Shown: positions 9,531 to 18,217 of the stretch, piece by piece
Layout: each line of letters opens with the position of its first letter
Position numbering within the stretch: position 1 is the first letter of the stretch
Assembly (NCBI GenBank): GCA_021732085.1
Contig: JAKFVQ010000027.1
Location: 186,001-250,000, forward strand
Source of the DNA: Candidatus Obscuribacterales bacterium
GTDB taxonomy: Bacteria > Cyanobacteriota > Vampirovibrionia > Obscuribacterales > Obscuribacteraceae
Reading direction: 5' to 3'
Length of the DNA stretch: 64,000 bases
Made by a program: the position numbers and the translations under genes
Notes under the pieces: model-generated
Database searches by the model: none
The model's input: the letters and a program-made list of their open reading frames with translations, nothing else
Told to the model about the DNA's origin: nothing

Positions 9531-9623
9531 GATTGCCGCCCTGTCAAGAAATGCTGGGACCAAGATGAAATGCCTAAATCGAACAATGTCTTCTTTCGGC
9601 GGCTTCCTTTCAACGGTATTCTC

Positions 9624-10466
9624 TTAATCGTTTACAGACAGAACCAAGTTAGGTGTAGGAATATGGTGGTCTGCTCTTATAGGTACGATAGCTGTTCCCA
9701 CCGTGAAGAATTCGATCACGTGTGAACTCCATCCATAATTGCCTTCGTAGATATCCACGCCGACGATTCCTTCCGCGTCTAGAGCTTCTGCTTCAGTTTG
9801 CATTCTTTCCATTGCCAATTCGCGGGCATCGTAAAGGGCTTGCGTGAAGTTCGTCATTTCAACGTTTTGCCCAACCGACTTAAACCATTGTCCGAATGAT
9901 TGGTGGGCTACGTGATAGACGCAGTTGCCCATTACCATCCCGACAGGACGGTAACCAGAGCGAAGCAGAGTCCAAAAATCTTGTCCTGATAGATCGCTTG
10001 TGAAAGGCATTCCATTTGCACAACGATAAGAATGATCACCTGACCTGTGGCGAACAGCAGTTCCGATTGCCACGAATTCTGCCAGGTCGGAGTTCCAGCT
10101 CATGTGTTTCACTTTCAAACGAACGCCGACAACTCCGTCTGCATTTAACTCTTGTGCTTCTTCTTCCATGCGCGTCATGGCTAGTTCTCGTGCATGATAA
10201 AGCGCTTGGGTGAGCACTCCCATTTCTTCGTTCTTTGTCCAGCGTGCCTGCTGAAATCCGATATGATAAATGGAGGTGCCAACTACGAGTCCTACTGGAT
10301 CAAATCCCGCTTCCTTAACCAGCAAGAATTCGTTCACCGAAAGGTCGCTGGTAAAAAGCGCCTTGTGACCACCTTTGCCTTGCATCCATTCAAGGCGCTC
10401 TTTAGCGTGCCCTGGAAGATCGTCTCCGCTATTTTTCTTGGGTAAACTCGGTGGTTGTGGTGGCAT
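9624..10466 (-). CDS. Tandem YbjQ/heavy-metal-binding-like domain protein
   Basis: 280 residues with two copies of a YbjQ-type (DUF74, Pfam heavy-metal-binding) domain at about 35-140 and 150-265. Each copy has FTSDLS near its start, a GLVVGTSIYH or GMVMGNCVYH strand, a helix ALYHARELAMTRMEEEA or ALYDARELAMERMQTEA, then GVVGVRLKV or GIVGVDIYE, and ends in VAIGTAV or FTVGTAI. YbjQ proteins form pentamers; their function is unknown despite the name. The start is supported by AGGAG about nine bases upstream of ATG 10466. It is the last gene of a three-gene minus-strand operon with the 325- and 135-residue proteins. Confidence 0.8.
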   Translation of the reverse strand: MPPQPPSLPKKNSGDDLPGHAKERLEWMQGKGGHKALFTSDLSVNEFLLVKEAGFDPVGLVVGTSIYHIGFQQARWTKNEEMGVLTQALYHARELAMTRMEEEAQELNADGVVGVRLKVKHMSWNSDLAEFVAIGTAVRHRSGDHSYRCANGMPFTSDLSGQDFWTLLRSGYRPVGMVMGNCVYHVAHQSFGQWFKSVGQNVEMTNFTQALYDARELAMERMQTEAEALDAEGIVGVDIYEGNYGWSSHVIEFFTVGTAIVPIRADHHIPTPNLVLSVND

Positions 10467-10515
10467 TTTTTACTCTCCTATGCTCAATCCAAATTCGAAT
10501 CGATCACTCGACTCG

Positions 10516-11493
10516 TCACTCTCCGTCATAAAATTTGTCGTAGTACTCCCAGTCGGTATCGTCTGTGGAGCCGAGCCGGCCATAAGTCTTGCTTGATAGG
10601 TTCAGGCAAAGTAACGGTGCTGGATGCTTTTGCTCCATTTCCGGATGTGCTGAAACTGCTGTCCCTAGAATTACGTAGTTCAAGAGAATGTCGTAATAAC
10701 TGGTGTCATTGATTTCGTACTCGATGGTCTCTTGTCCTGGATCGATGATTACACCGACAGCTCCGTCGGCTTTATGCAGCGCCAGATCTTCTCGTAGGCG
10801 TAGGTCTGCAAGCCGAGCTGCGGATCGATAACCATCTGTAAAAGTTGGCAGCTCTTGATTCGGTGAAAACCAACCGTAGATCGCCCGACGTGTATTCCAA
10901 TCCATATGGAGGTAATAAGCGCAGGCCCCCATCACAATTCCTTCCGGACGATAGCCTGCGCGGTAAAGTTGCCAGAATTCCTGTCCATTTAAAGTGCTTG
11001 TGAAAGCTGGTGTTCCTGGTTTCCATCCCGGGAGGCGAACTGCGGTACCAAATGCGGTGAACTCAGTCAGATTGTCTGCCCAGGAATGTCTCTTCATATT
11101 GATGCGGACGCCAATGACACCACTTGCTCCCATCAGTTCTGCTTCTTGTCTCATCCGTTCGACTGCTGCAAAACGCGCATTCGTTAGAGCTTTGCTGACT
11201 TCTGTAATTTCGCCTGTGGAGTTTCTGTATCTATTGAAGAATCCCCAGAAGCCGACTTTGTAAAAAGCCGTGCCCATAACTTGACCGACAGTTTGGATGC
11301 CGGCTTCTCTGACAAGAAGGTACTCGCGCGTCGTCAGATCTGATGAAAAGAAATTCTTTCCGCGCGCGTTCTCTCGCAGAATGCGTTCCTTGGCAATCGG
11401 CGGTATTTCTCCCCGATTTAAGGCATCGATCGCTTCTTGTTGGCGAAGCTTCTGTTCTTTTTCTTCTTCACTTTCTTTGCGGAAAAGCCACAT
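10516..11493 (-). CDS. Tandem YbjQ-like domain protein
   Basis: 325 residues, a paralogue of the next gene downstream. The first YbjQ-like domain is at about 50-145 (FSSDLTTREYLLVREAG, QVMGTAFYKVG, ASGVIGVRINM, TAFGTAVR) and the second at 165-285 (FTSTLNGQEFWQLYRAG, GIVMGACAYYL, ADGAVGVII, YVILGTAV). A charged N-terminal helix (KESEEEKEQKLRQQEA) comes first, and a short acidic tail ending YYDKFYDGE follows. No signal peptide or membrane segment is visible, so it is probably cytoplasmic. It starts 5 bp after the stop of the upstream 135-residue gene, indicating co-transcription. Confidence 0.78.
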   Translation of the reverse strand: MWLFRKESEEEKEQKLRQQEAIDALNRGEIPPIAKERILRENARGKNFFSSDLTTREYLLVREAGIQTVGQVMGTAFYKVGFWGFFNRYRNSTGEITEVSKALTNARFAAVERMRQEAELMGASGVIGVRINMKRHSWADNLTEFTAFGTAVRLPGWKPGTPAFTSTLNGQEFWQLYRAGYRPEGIVMGACAYYLHMDWNTRRAIYGWFSPNQELPTFTDGYRSAARLADLRLREDLALHKADGAVGVIIDPGQETIEYEINDTSYYDILLNYVILGTAVSAHPEMEQKHPAPLLCLNLSSKTYGRLGSTDDTDWEYYDKFYDGE

Positions 11494-11498
11494 TGTAT

Positions 11499-11906
11499 TT
11501 ATCCCGAAATGAATTTACGAATTGCGTCCTGCATTTTTGTGCTTTTTTTGGACATGGAAGAAACTTCTTGGATGATCGCTTTTATGCATTCCTCGAGCTC
11601 AATCTCATTTGATTTGAGTGCGATGCCTCGTACTATTTTTAGGGCGCGTGCCTCATAGTTAGAGCTGGAACGCGATTTCGTGATTTGATAATGCGTTTCG
11701 TCAAACTTGACCAGCATATCTTCAATCGGCTTTTCTTTGGAAAGAAACCAACCACCGCGGGAAATCGTGACCCGATCAGGCATGGCAGTTTGAAGCATGG
11801 TTGCCAACGATTCAACCATTGTCTTCGACTCTCTTTGATTGATTTGCAGACTTGCCGCTAATGTTTGGAAGGTCAGCGGATCGTCCAAATCCAAGTCGTC
11901 TTCCAT
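11499..11906 (-). CDS. Hypothetical cytoplasmic protein, first gene of the YbjQ operon
   Basis: I choose ATG 11906 (135 residues, MEDDLDLDDPLTFQTLAASL) because AAGGAA lies just upstream; an in-frame ATG at 11930 lacks one. The protein is acidic at the N-terminus, then has a helix, a strand pair with RVTISRGGWFLSKEKPIED, DETHYQITKSR, and a long C-terminal helix (NEIELEECIKAIIQEVS). I do not recognise the family. Its stop is 5 bp from the first YbjQ-like start, so it probably works with those proteins. Confidence 0.7.
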   Translation of the reverse strand: MEDDLDLDDPLTFQTLAASLQINQRESKTMVESLATMLQTAMPDRVTISRGGWFLSKEKPIEDMLVKFDETHYQITKSRSSSNYEARALKIVRGIALKSNEIELEECIKAIIQEVSSMSKKSTKMQDAIRKFISG

Positions 11907-12014
11907 GCGATTCCTTGAAGATGTAAGCAAAGCTGTTTTTCTTTTAGGCGCTCATGCTATCACGTTTTGCAGTGACTTTAGTTAGATCTGGCTGTTGACA
12001 ATATTCTTGAATTC

Positions 12015-15000
12015 TCAGGTCTGTGCCGATTCGGCGACATGGGGAATCTTTTGCTCTGTCGTTGTCACTCGATCTGGTTTCTTGCCTTGCAAAGGAGTCG
12101 TGAGTTTCTCGAAGCAAACATACAAAATAGGCAACAAAATAAGCGTCAGTATGCTGGAGCTTATGAGACCACCAATTATTACAGTGGCAAGGGGACGCTG
12201 TATTTCTGAGCCTGATAAGTTTGATACTGCCATTGGTACGAAACCGAGGCAGGCTACTAAGGCTGTCATGAGAACTGGCCGCAATCTGTTCAGTGCTCCT
12301 TTCATTGCAGCTTCCTCGACGCTATGTGTTTTTCGTAGCAAGTTAATGTGGCTGACCATCACAACTCCGTTTAATAGAGCTACTCCGGACAGCGCTATAA
12401 GTCCGATTCCGGCTGAGATAGAAAACGGCATCTGCTGAACAGCCAGGGCGAAAATTCCTCCGACAAGGGCGAACGGTATTCCTGTGAAGATTAGAAGAGC
12501 CTGACTGCTGGAGCCAAAGCTCATGTATAAGAGCACAAATATAAGTGCCAGCGCGACAGGCAACACAGTTGCGAGGGATTGGATAGCCGAGTTCATGTTC
12601 TCGAACTGTCCGCCCCAGCTCAGTGAATAGCCCGCAGGTAATTTGAGTCCACGATCTATTTTGCTTTGCGCATCAGCGACAAAACTGCCGAGATCTCTTC
12701 CGCGGATGTTTAGTTCAACTACTATCCTTCTTTTTCCGTTCTCGTGTGAAATCTGTGAGGGACCGGCTAGAAGTTTTATTGATGCTACGCTTGCAAGTGG
12801 CACCCGCACATCATTTTTCGTGGAAACAAAAAGCTTCTTAAGCGATTCATCATCTAATTTTTCTTTGTCTGCCAATTTGACGATCATGTCGAAGCGCTTT
12901 TCGCCTTGATAAATTTGACCAGCAGGTTTGCCTACTACGATTGCTTGAACGACGTCGTTAACCTCATCCACGTTCATCCCTCGGCGTGCGATAGCATCGC
13001 GATCCGGTAACACAAGTAATTGAGGCAGTCCATCTGTTTGTTCGATTTTGATGTCTTCTGCTCCAGGTATAGTCTCGACAGTATTTTTGATTTTGCTCGC
13101 TAAACTCTTTAGATTATCGAGATCGTCTCCAAATATTTTTATAGCCAGATCTGATTTAACGCCTGCTATAAGCTCGGCAGTGCGAAGCTCCACTGGTTGG
13201 CTGAAGCTGAATGCTGCTTGCGGTACTTCGGCTTGTAATTTCCGAGACATCGCTTCGATGAAGGCATCGCGTGATTGACGCTGCGGCAACTTTGCATTGG
13301 TCTTCAAACTCAGGTACATATCGACAGTATCTACGCCCATCGGATCCGTCGCTACTTCAGCCCGTCCTATTTTTGAAATGACGCGGTCAACTTCCGGAAA
13401 TGATTTTATGACTTGCTCGGCTGCTTTTGTGGATGCGATGGATTGAGTTAATGAAACGCTGGGCAACTGTTGCATTTGAATGGCAAGTGCTCCTTCGTCC
13501 AGCTTCGGTATGAATTCCGAACCGAGCATTGGGAAGGTGATTAGACTGAGGATGAGAAGGACCACGGCGACGGAGATTGTTTGACCGCGATTCAAGTTTA
13601 CTATTTGCAGAATTCTTCTGTAAAATCCCTGCACTAACTTTTCCAGTGGGCTTTCCTTCTCGCTTACTGATCCTGGCAAAACAATGCTGAGCAGGACAGG
13701 AATGTATGTCAAGGAAAGTATTAGGGATCCTATCAGGGCAAACACGATTGTCATGCACATGGGCTTAAACAGCTTTCCTTCTATGCCTCCTAATGCAAGT
13801 AAAGGCAGATAGACAATGGTTATGATTGCTACAGCGAAGGTTACTGGGCGGCCAACTTCCACGCACGCCTTTTCGATAGTGACTTGTGGATCCTCATCAG
13901 ATCCCCTTCCTTTTGCCTGAGAGAGTTTGCGAACCGCATTCTCTACCATAACGACGGCGCCGTCTACGATTAGACCGAAATCCAAAGCACCTAAGCTGAC
14001 CAGATTTCCTGAAATATTGAATGCGTTCATGCCGAGGGCTGCGAAGAACATGGAAAGTGGAATTATGCTTGCCACTAACACTGCAGCTCTCCAATTGCCA
14101 AGTAGTATTAGCAACACAACAACTACCAGAATTGCTCCTTCAGCTAAATTGGATTGAACTGTGTGTATCGTTCTGTCGATAAGCTCAGAGCGATCGTAGA
14201 ATGGTACGAGCTTGACGTTGGGAGGCAGCGAGCGGTTCACCTGCTCGATTCTTTGCTTGACGTTGTTAATCACGGCTCGCGAGTTCTGCCCTTTGAGCAT
14301 CATCACTATGCCGGCTACTGTTTCACCTTTGCCGTCTGTCAGAACCGCTCCTTGCCGCAATTCGGAGGCACACACGACTTCGCCGATGTCTTTCACAAAA
14401 ACAGGTGTTCCATCTTTTCCTGTTCTTACGACGATTTTTCCAATTTGATCTGTATTTTCTGCAAGACCGATGCCACGCAGAACATATTGCTCACCCTGAT
14501 GTTCAATATATCCGCCACCGACATTTTCATTGTTGGAAGTTACAGCTCTTAAAACATCCTGCAAACTCAAACCATATTCAACGAGTTTGTTGCTGTCGAG
14601 TTTTACTTGAAATTGCATTTTGAGTCCGCCATAACTATTCACTTCCGCCACACCCGGCGCTGTTACGAGTTGCTTCCTCAAATCCCAATCTTGAAGTGTT
14701 CGCAATGCCATTTGATCGATTTGGCCATCTGTGGACTTGAGTTCGTATTGAAAAATTTCGCCCAGACCAGTTGAGATAGGTCCAAGTTGTGGAGCATCAA
14801 TCGAAGATGGGATTCGGTCACGAATCTGCAAGAGACGCTCAAGAACAAGTTGACGGTCGAAAAATATATCAGTCGAATCATCGAACACGACAGTTACCAC
14901 GGATAGTCCGAATTTACTGGTTGAACGTATCTGCTTTACGCCAGGCAAGCCACTCAAGCCGATTTCAATAGGGGTACTAACTTGTCTTTCAATATCTAGT

Positions 15001-15173
15001 GGTGATAAAGCTTGCGCGCTAGTAAGAACTTGGACCTGAACATTTGTTATGTCAGGCACCGCATCAATTGGCAATTGCACCAGACCGAGCGTTCCGAAAG
15101 CGACTAAACAAACAGTCAGAAAAATGATCAAAGATTTTTGGCGAAGCGAAAACTTTATGATCGAATCTATCAT
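12015..15173 (-). CDS. HME-type RND efflux pump, CzcA/CusA family
   Basis: Inner-membrane proton-driven pump of 1052 residues, the normal length. The N-terminus is typical (FGLVQLPIDAVPDITNVQVQ), with twelve membrane segments expected in two sets. The fourth membrane helix carries DFGLIVDGAVVMVENAV, the Asp-Asp-Glu pattern of divalent-cation (Zn, Co, Ni) pumps; Cu/Ag pumps of the CusA type lack the first Asp. Metal specificity is therefore inferred as divalent. The C-terminal half has GVALLNGVVMVSHIN. The ATG overlaps the adaptor stop as TGATG, so the two are translationally coupled. No outer-membrane factor gene (CzcC/TolC-like) or metal regulator is in the window. Confidence 0.92.
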   Translation of the reverse strand: MIDSIIKFSLRQKSLIIFLTVCLVAFGTLGLVQLPIDAVPDITNVQVQVLTSAQALSPLDIERQVSTPIEIGLSGLPGVKQIRSTSKFGLSVVTVVFDDSTDIFFDRQLVLERLLQIRDRIPSSIDAPQLGPISTGLGEIFQYELKSTDGQIDQMALRTLQDWDLRKQLVTAPGVAEVNSYGGLKMQFQVKLDSNKLVEYGLSLQDVLRAVTSNNENVGGGYIEHQGEQYVLRGIGLAENTDQIGKIVVRTGKDGTPVFVKDIGEVVCASELRQGAVLTDGKGETVAGIVMMLKGQNSRAVINNVKQRIEQVNRSLPPNVKLVPFYDRSELIDRTIHTVQSNLAEGAILVVVVLLILLGNWRAAVLVASIIPLSMFFAALGMNAFNISGNLVSLGALDFGLIVDGAVVMVENAVRKLSQAKGRGSDEDPQVTIEKACVEVGRPVTFAVAIITIVYLPLLALGGIEGKLFKPMCMTIVFALIGSLILSLTYIPVLLSIVLPGSVSEKESPLEKLVQGFYRRILQIVNLNRGQTISVAVVLLILSLITFPMLGSEFIPKLDEGALAIQMQQLPSVSLTQSIASTKAAEQVIKSFPEVDRVISKIGRAEVATDPMGVDTVDMYLSLKTNAKLPQRQSRDAFIEAMSRKLQAEVPQAAFSFSQPVELRTAELIAGVKSDLAIKIFGDDLDNLKSLASKIKNTVETIPGAEDIKIEQTDGLPQLLVLPDRDAIARRGMNVDEVNDVVQAIVVGKPAGQIYQGEKRFDMIVKLADKEKLDDESLKKLFVSTKNDVRVPLASVASIKLLAGPSQISHENGKRRIVVELNIRGRDLGSFVADAQSKIDRGLKLPAGYSLSWGGQFENMNSAIQSLATVLPVALALIFVLLYMSFGSSSQALLIFTGIPFALVGGIFALAVQQMPFSISAGIGLIALSGVALLNGVVMVSHINLLRKTHSVEEAAMKGALNRLRPVLMTALVACLGFVPMAVSNLSGSEIQRPLATVIIGGLISSSILTLILLPILYVCFEKLTTPLQGKKPDRVTTTEQKIPHVAESAQT

Positions 15174-16597
15174 CAGCCCGCTCCTCCGAATTGGTCTCTG
15201 AGAATTGTGGACTTCAATAGAAATGATCCGTTTGTGACGATTTGATCTCCGACCTTGATTCCGGATTTAATCGGAATCAGATTGCCTATGCGGGCGCCGA
15301 TTTCGACTGGCTGCCGCTTGAAATTACCGGGACTTTTTTCTACAAAAACATTCTTGACGCCGTTTATGTCCTGAACCGCTGATTCGGGAACTAACAGTTC
15401 TGTTTGCGATGCGTTGTTCATTTTGAACTCAAGTTCGGCGAATGAACCAATTGAAATTTCCAGTCCGGGATTTCTTATTTCGATGCGCACCCGCGTTGTA
15501 CGCGTATCTTCACTGATGCGCGGATCAATGTAGTTAACTGTTCCTGCAAAGGGTTTTGTCTTGCCATTAATAGATACAGTTACGGGCATATCCAGCTTTA
15601 CGTTTTTGACCTGTGCCTCAGGCACACTGGCTATAACCCAGAGCGTGCTGGTATCGGCCAGTGTTAAAAGCGCTTTTCCAAGTTCGGTGCCAGAACCTGG
15701 ATTGACGAATCTTTCGATGATAGACCCTGCGATTGGTGCACGAAGTTCTATTCGCGAAATGTCGTGAGTCTGCTGGTCGGCCAGTGATTCCACTTTTGCA
15801 TCAAGCGATCGAAGACCATCACGTAAATGCTCGATTTCCGTGTTATCCGTATTCAGTTCGGCTTGAGCCCTGCCAATTTCACTGTTGAGTGAAATGTTCT
15901 TTTGGAATTCGTATTCTGCTTGCGCCTGCTTCCAATCGGACTCGGCTGCGATGAGGTCTTTCCCTGCCAATAAACCTTCGGAGCAGAGTTGCTTATTTCT
16001 TGAAAGTGTTGCTTCCGTTTCATCTAGTTTCGCTTTCGCTTTTAAGATATTGACCTGGTTGGCAGCCGCTTTTACTCGATGGAGTTCGCCATTTGCTAAT
16101 TGCGCCTTGCTTTCTGCCTCATGTAACTTCCCGTGAAGTTCCGCTACTTGTGGGCTTTCAACAACAACAAGCAGGTCTCCCTTTTTTACACGCTCTCCGG
16201 TTGATACCAATACCTCACTAACTCTGCCGGTTGCCAATGCTGTAATTTGCTGTATGTTCTTGGGGTCTGATTCTACGCTTCCAAGGGCGCTAAAGGAATC
16301 GCTGGGCTGCTGCCGACGCACCTTGTACAACTTCATATCGTGCAAAGGACTAGCGCCAGCCGCCAATTCGATCGTTGAGGCTTCGTCCTTTTCTGACCGT
16401 TTGCATATGTTGGACTTCTTTGTTTCACTCATTCGATTCCAAAGGAAGAGACAAGACAAGGTCGCTATAAGTATTAACACGTATGCAATTGTCCAGCTAA
16501 CGAGCCGTTGTCTTCTCGACGTTTCTTGCGTTGCCCCAACTTTGGATGGGCTGTTGGAGGCTATTATTGGTTGAGCACTTTCGCATCCTGATAACAT
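15173..16597 (-). CDS. RND periplasmic adaptor, CzcB/CusB-like
   Basis: 474-residue membrane-fusion protein. One membrane segment at about 33-52 (WTIAYVLILIATLSCLFLW) anchors it, so it has an N-terminal cytoplasmic stretch of about 30 residues. The lipoyl-like half-motifs (IQQITALATGRVSEVLVSTG and ISRIELRAPIAGSIIERFV) flank a long coiled-coil hairpin. A beta-barrel domain follows (LWVIASVPEAQVKNVKLDMP) and a C-terminal membrane-proximal domain ends it. It links the RND pump to an outer-membrane channel. It is the first gene of the two-gene operon, overlapping czcA by TGATG. The region upstream holds a GCGATATCGC palindrome at 16787. Confidence 0.9.
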   Translation of the reverse strand: MLSGCESAQPIIASNSPSKVGATQETSRRQRLVSWTIAYVLILIATLSCLFLWNRMSETKKSNICKRSEKDEASTIELAAGASPLHDMKLYKVRRQQPSDSFSALGSVESDPKNIQQITALATGRVSEVLVSTGERVKKGDLLVVVESPQVAELHGKLHEAESKAQLANGELHRVKAAANQVNILKAKAKLDETEATLSRNKQLCSEGLLAGKDLIAAESDWKQAQAEYEFQKNISLNSEIGRAQAELNTDNTEIEHLRDGLRSLDAKVESLADQQTHDISRIELRAPIAGSIIERFVNPGSGTELGKALLTLADTSTLWVIASVPEAQVKNVKLDMPVTVSINGKTKPFAGTVNYIDPRISEDTRTTRVRIEIRNPGLEISIGSFAELEFKMNNASQTELLVPESAVQDINGVKNVFVEKSPGNFKRQPVEIGARIGNLIPIKSGIKVGDQIVTNGSFLLKSTILRDQFGGAG

Positions 16598-16786
16598 GTT
16601 TGTCCTACTTATTGAAAATGATTATCGTTGGAATGCCGCTTTGGAAACCTATATCCGCATTCTAGAAACTCGTTGTGAGGGAACTGTGAATTGTCGATGT
16701 GTTGAAAACCGCATTCTAAGCGCTTTTTTCTGGCACATTGAGATGAAAACCATAACCAATGTCGCTCCTCAACAAGCTTATTCGTG

Positions 16787-16828
16787 GATGATGATCTCTA
16801 AAGCGATATCGTTTTAAAGATCATCATC
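16787..16828. repeat. GCGATATCGC palindrome between divergent genes
   Basis: A 42-bp palindrome: GATGATGATCTCTAAA, core GCGATATCG, and TTTTAAAGATCATCATC, with two or three mismatches near the centre. It lies between the divergent RND adaptor and zinc-ribbon genes, so here it is not simply a shared terminator. The rest of 16598-16922 holds no gene I can support. Confidence 0.93.
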
Positions 16829-16877
16829 CAATCGCCGGATGACAAGATTGAAAACTAATCTGAAAAATTGAACTTTT

Positions 16878-16907
16878 TTGACACTACTTACGTTTAAAGG
16901 ATAGTAC
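16878..16907 (+). promoter_or_regulatory. Possible sigma-70 promoter for the zinc-ribbon gene
   Basis: TTGACA at 16878-16883 is a perfect -35 hexamer. After 18 bases TAGTAC at 16902-16907 is a weak -10. Transcription would begin about 9-10 bases before ATG 16923, leaving a very short leader, which fits the lack of a ribosome site there. Confidence 0.35.
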
Positions 16908-16922
16908 CTACGGATTATCACA

Positions 16923-18023
16923 ATGAATTTCAGATCTGAGACTCATACTTTTTCGTCCGACGATTGGATTTTAGTCCAGGAGTATCTCAAGACATTTGAT
17001 TCTCCTGAAAAACGCACGTTAGCGTTGATTCGACTTCTTGATCATAATGGGTGCATCTTCTGTGGCGAGGCAAACGTGCGTGTTATGAAAAACAAACGTT
17101 CAGTTTGGTGCACTCGGTGTCGCAAGCGCACCTGGCTCACAAATGGAACATTTTTTGAGAATATGCGACGCCTTGATGTGGCTCATGGAATATTAACTCT
17201 GTTGGAACGTGGTGTTGATCTCTGTGCGCATCAAGCTTCCGTTCTATTTGAATGTGCTTATGACACGGCATGGACTTTCTTCCTTAAGATAGAAACGATA
17301 ATTGCGGAGAAAATACCCAAAGCTGAAGGACTTTTGGAGTGTTTATCCTTGGTATTCACCTCAATATTCACAAGGCGAAGTAACCAGACCCCTGCAAACG
17401 CTCATCCCAGAGACGAGCAGAAGTCATATGAAAAAGAATTCAGAGCTGAGGATGGCAGTTCATCTCAAAAATCTAGCTATTCCCAAACCAGCACTGAGGA
17501 AGGTACTAAAAATCAAAGTGATGGATCCATACTGTCTAAATCCCCACTTCTAGAGCTGATCGTTGATCATCCGATAGATTTTGATACGCTGCTTGAAAAA
17601 TCGAAAATGTCGTTTTCGAATCTCTCTATGGAGCTCTTCGAATTGCAGTCGGCTAAATTGATTGTTCGCCAGCCGGGCGAAAGATATGTCCGTGCCACCA
17701 CTGCAACTGATCCGCAGGGACCTATGCAGCACATTACTTCAATTCAGATAATTGAAGATGGCTCTGCTGCCGCATCGGACAGCTACTTTATCAATCATGC
17801 ATTACATTACATACAGTCTTTGAGCCAGGGCATTAGTCGGAAATATCTCCAGCTAACTTTATGTTTGCACTGGTTCCAATTTGACAAGCTGCGGTGGACA
17901 CCAGGTGAATTGATTTATGCCTGCAAGCTACATCGGGCAATAACAAAGAAAGAAATTAAATCATCTGTGACACCGCTAAAGATTCGCATGTTTAAAGTAA
18001 TGGAAGAGCAGAAGGCTTGCTAG
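16923..18023 (+). CDS. Zinc-ribbon / winged-helix protein, probably derived from an IS1595-type transposase
   Basis: 366 residues in three parts. Residues 30-120 carry a four-Cys ribbon (Cys44-x2-Cys47, Cys63-x2-Cys66) followed by RKRTWLTNGTFFENMRRLD, the layout of the N-terminus of IS1595/ISXO2-family transposases. Residues 205-265 look like a DprA-type winged helix (LLELIVDHPIDFDTLLEKSK, ending IVRQPGERYVRA). Residues 285-340 (HALHYIQSLSQGISRKYLQL) resemble the C-terminal end of the same transposase family. I see no DDE/DDN catalytic core between them. It is read as a domesticated transposase, perhaps a DNA-binding regulator. No terminal inverted repeats or target duplications were noticed around it. 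Confidence 0.65.
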   Translation: MNFRSETHTFSSDDWILVQEYLKTFDSPEKRTLALIRLLDHNGCIFCGEANVRVMKNKRSVWCTRCRKRTWLTNGTFFENMRRLDVAHGILTLLERGVDLCAHQASVLFECAYDTAWTFFLKIETIIAEKIPKAEGLLECLSLVFTSIFTRRSNQTPANAHPRDEQKSYEKEFRAEDGSSSQKSSYSQTSTEEGTKNQSDGSILSKSPLLELIVDHPIDFDTLLEKSKMSFSNLSMELFELQSAKLIVRQPGERYVRATTATDPQGPMQHITSIQIIEDGSAAASDSYFINHALHYIQSLSQGISRKYLQLTLCLHWFQFDKLRWTPGELIYACKLHRAITKKEIKSSVTPLKIRMFKVMEEQKAC

Positions 18024-18140
18024 CAAATTCCTGGCGACTGCGTCGTGATATGCTCTGTAGATCCACGTCGCGCCTGTTGACTAGGTTTCGGTTGGCACGT
18101 ATTTGCATTTCTGTGTAATCCAACTGATATTATTGCGTCT

Positions 18141-18170
18141 GATCTCTTAAGCGATATCGCCATAGAGCAC
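18141..18170. repeat. Degenerate GCGATATCGC palindrome
   Basis: GATCTCTTAA, core GCGATATCGC, and CATAGAGCAC. The core is intact and the left arm matches the family, while the right arm has drifted. It lies between the zinc-ribbon gene and the bestrophin-like gene, both on the plus strand. Confidence 0.8.
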
Positions 18171-18217
18171 AAGCTGCAGCATAGCTCGTTTTAGGAATTC
18201 AAGGAACAGCTGGATTT

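Noticed and set aside
12015-15173. CusA (copper/silver) assignment
   Set aside because: The fourth-helix motif DFGLIVDGAVVMVEN is the divalent-cation type, so CzcA-like is favoured.
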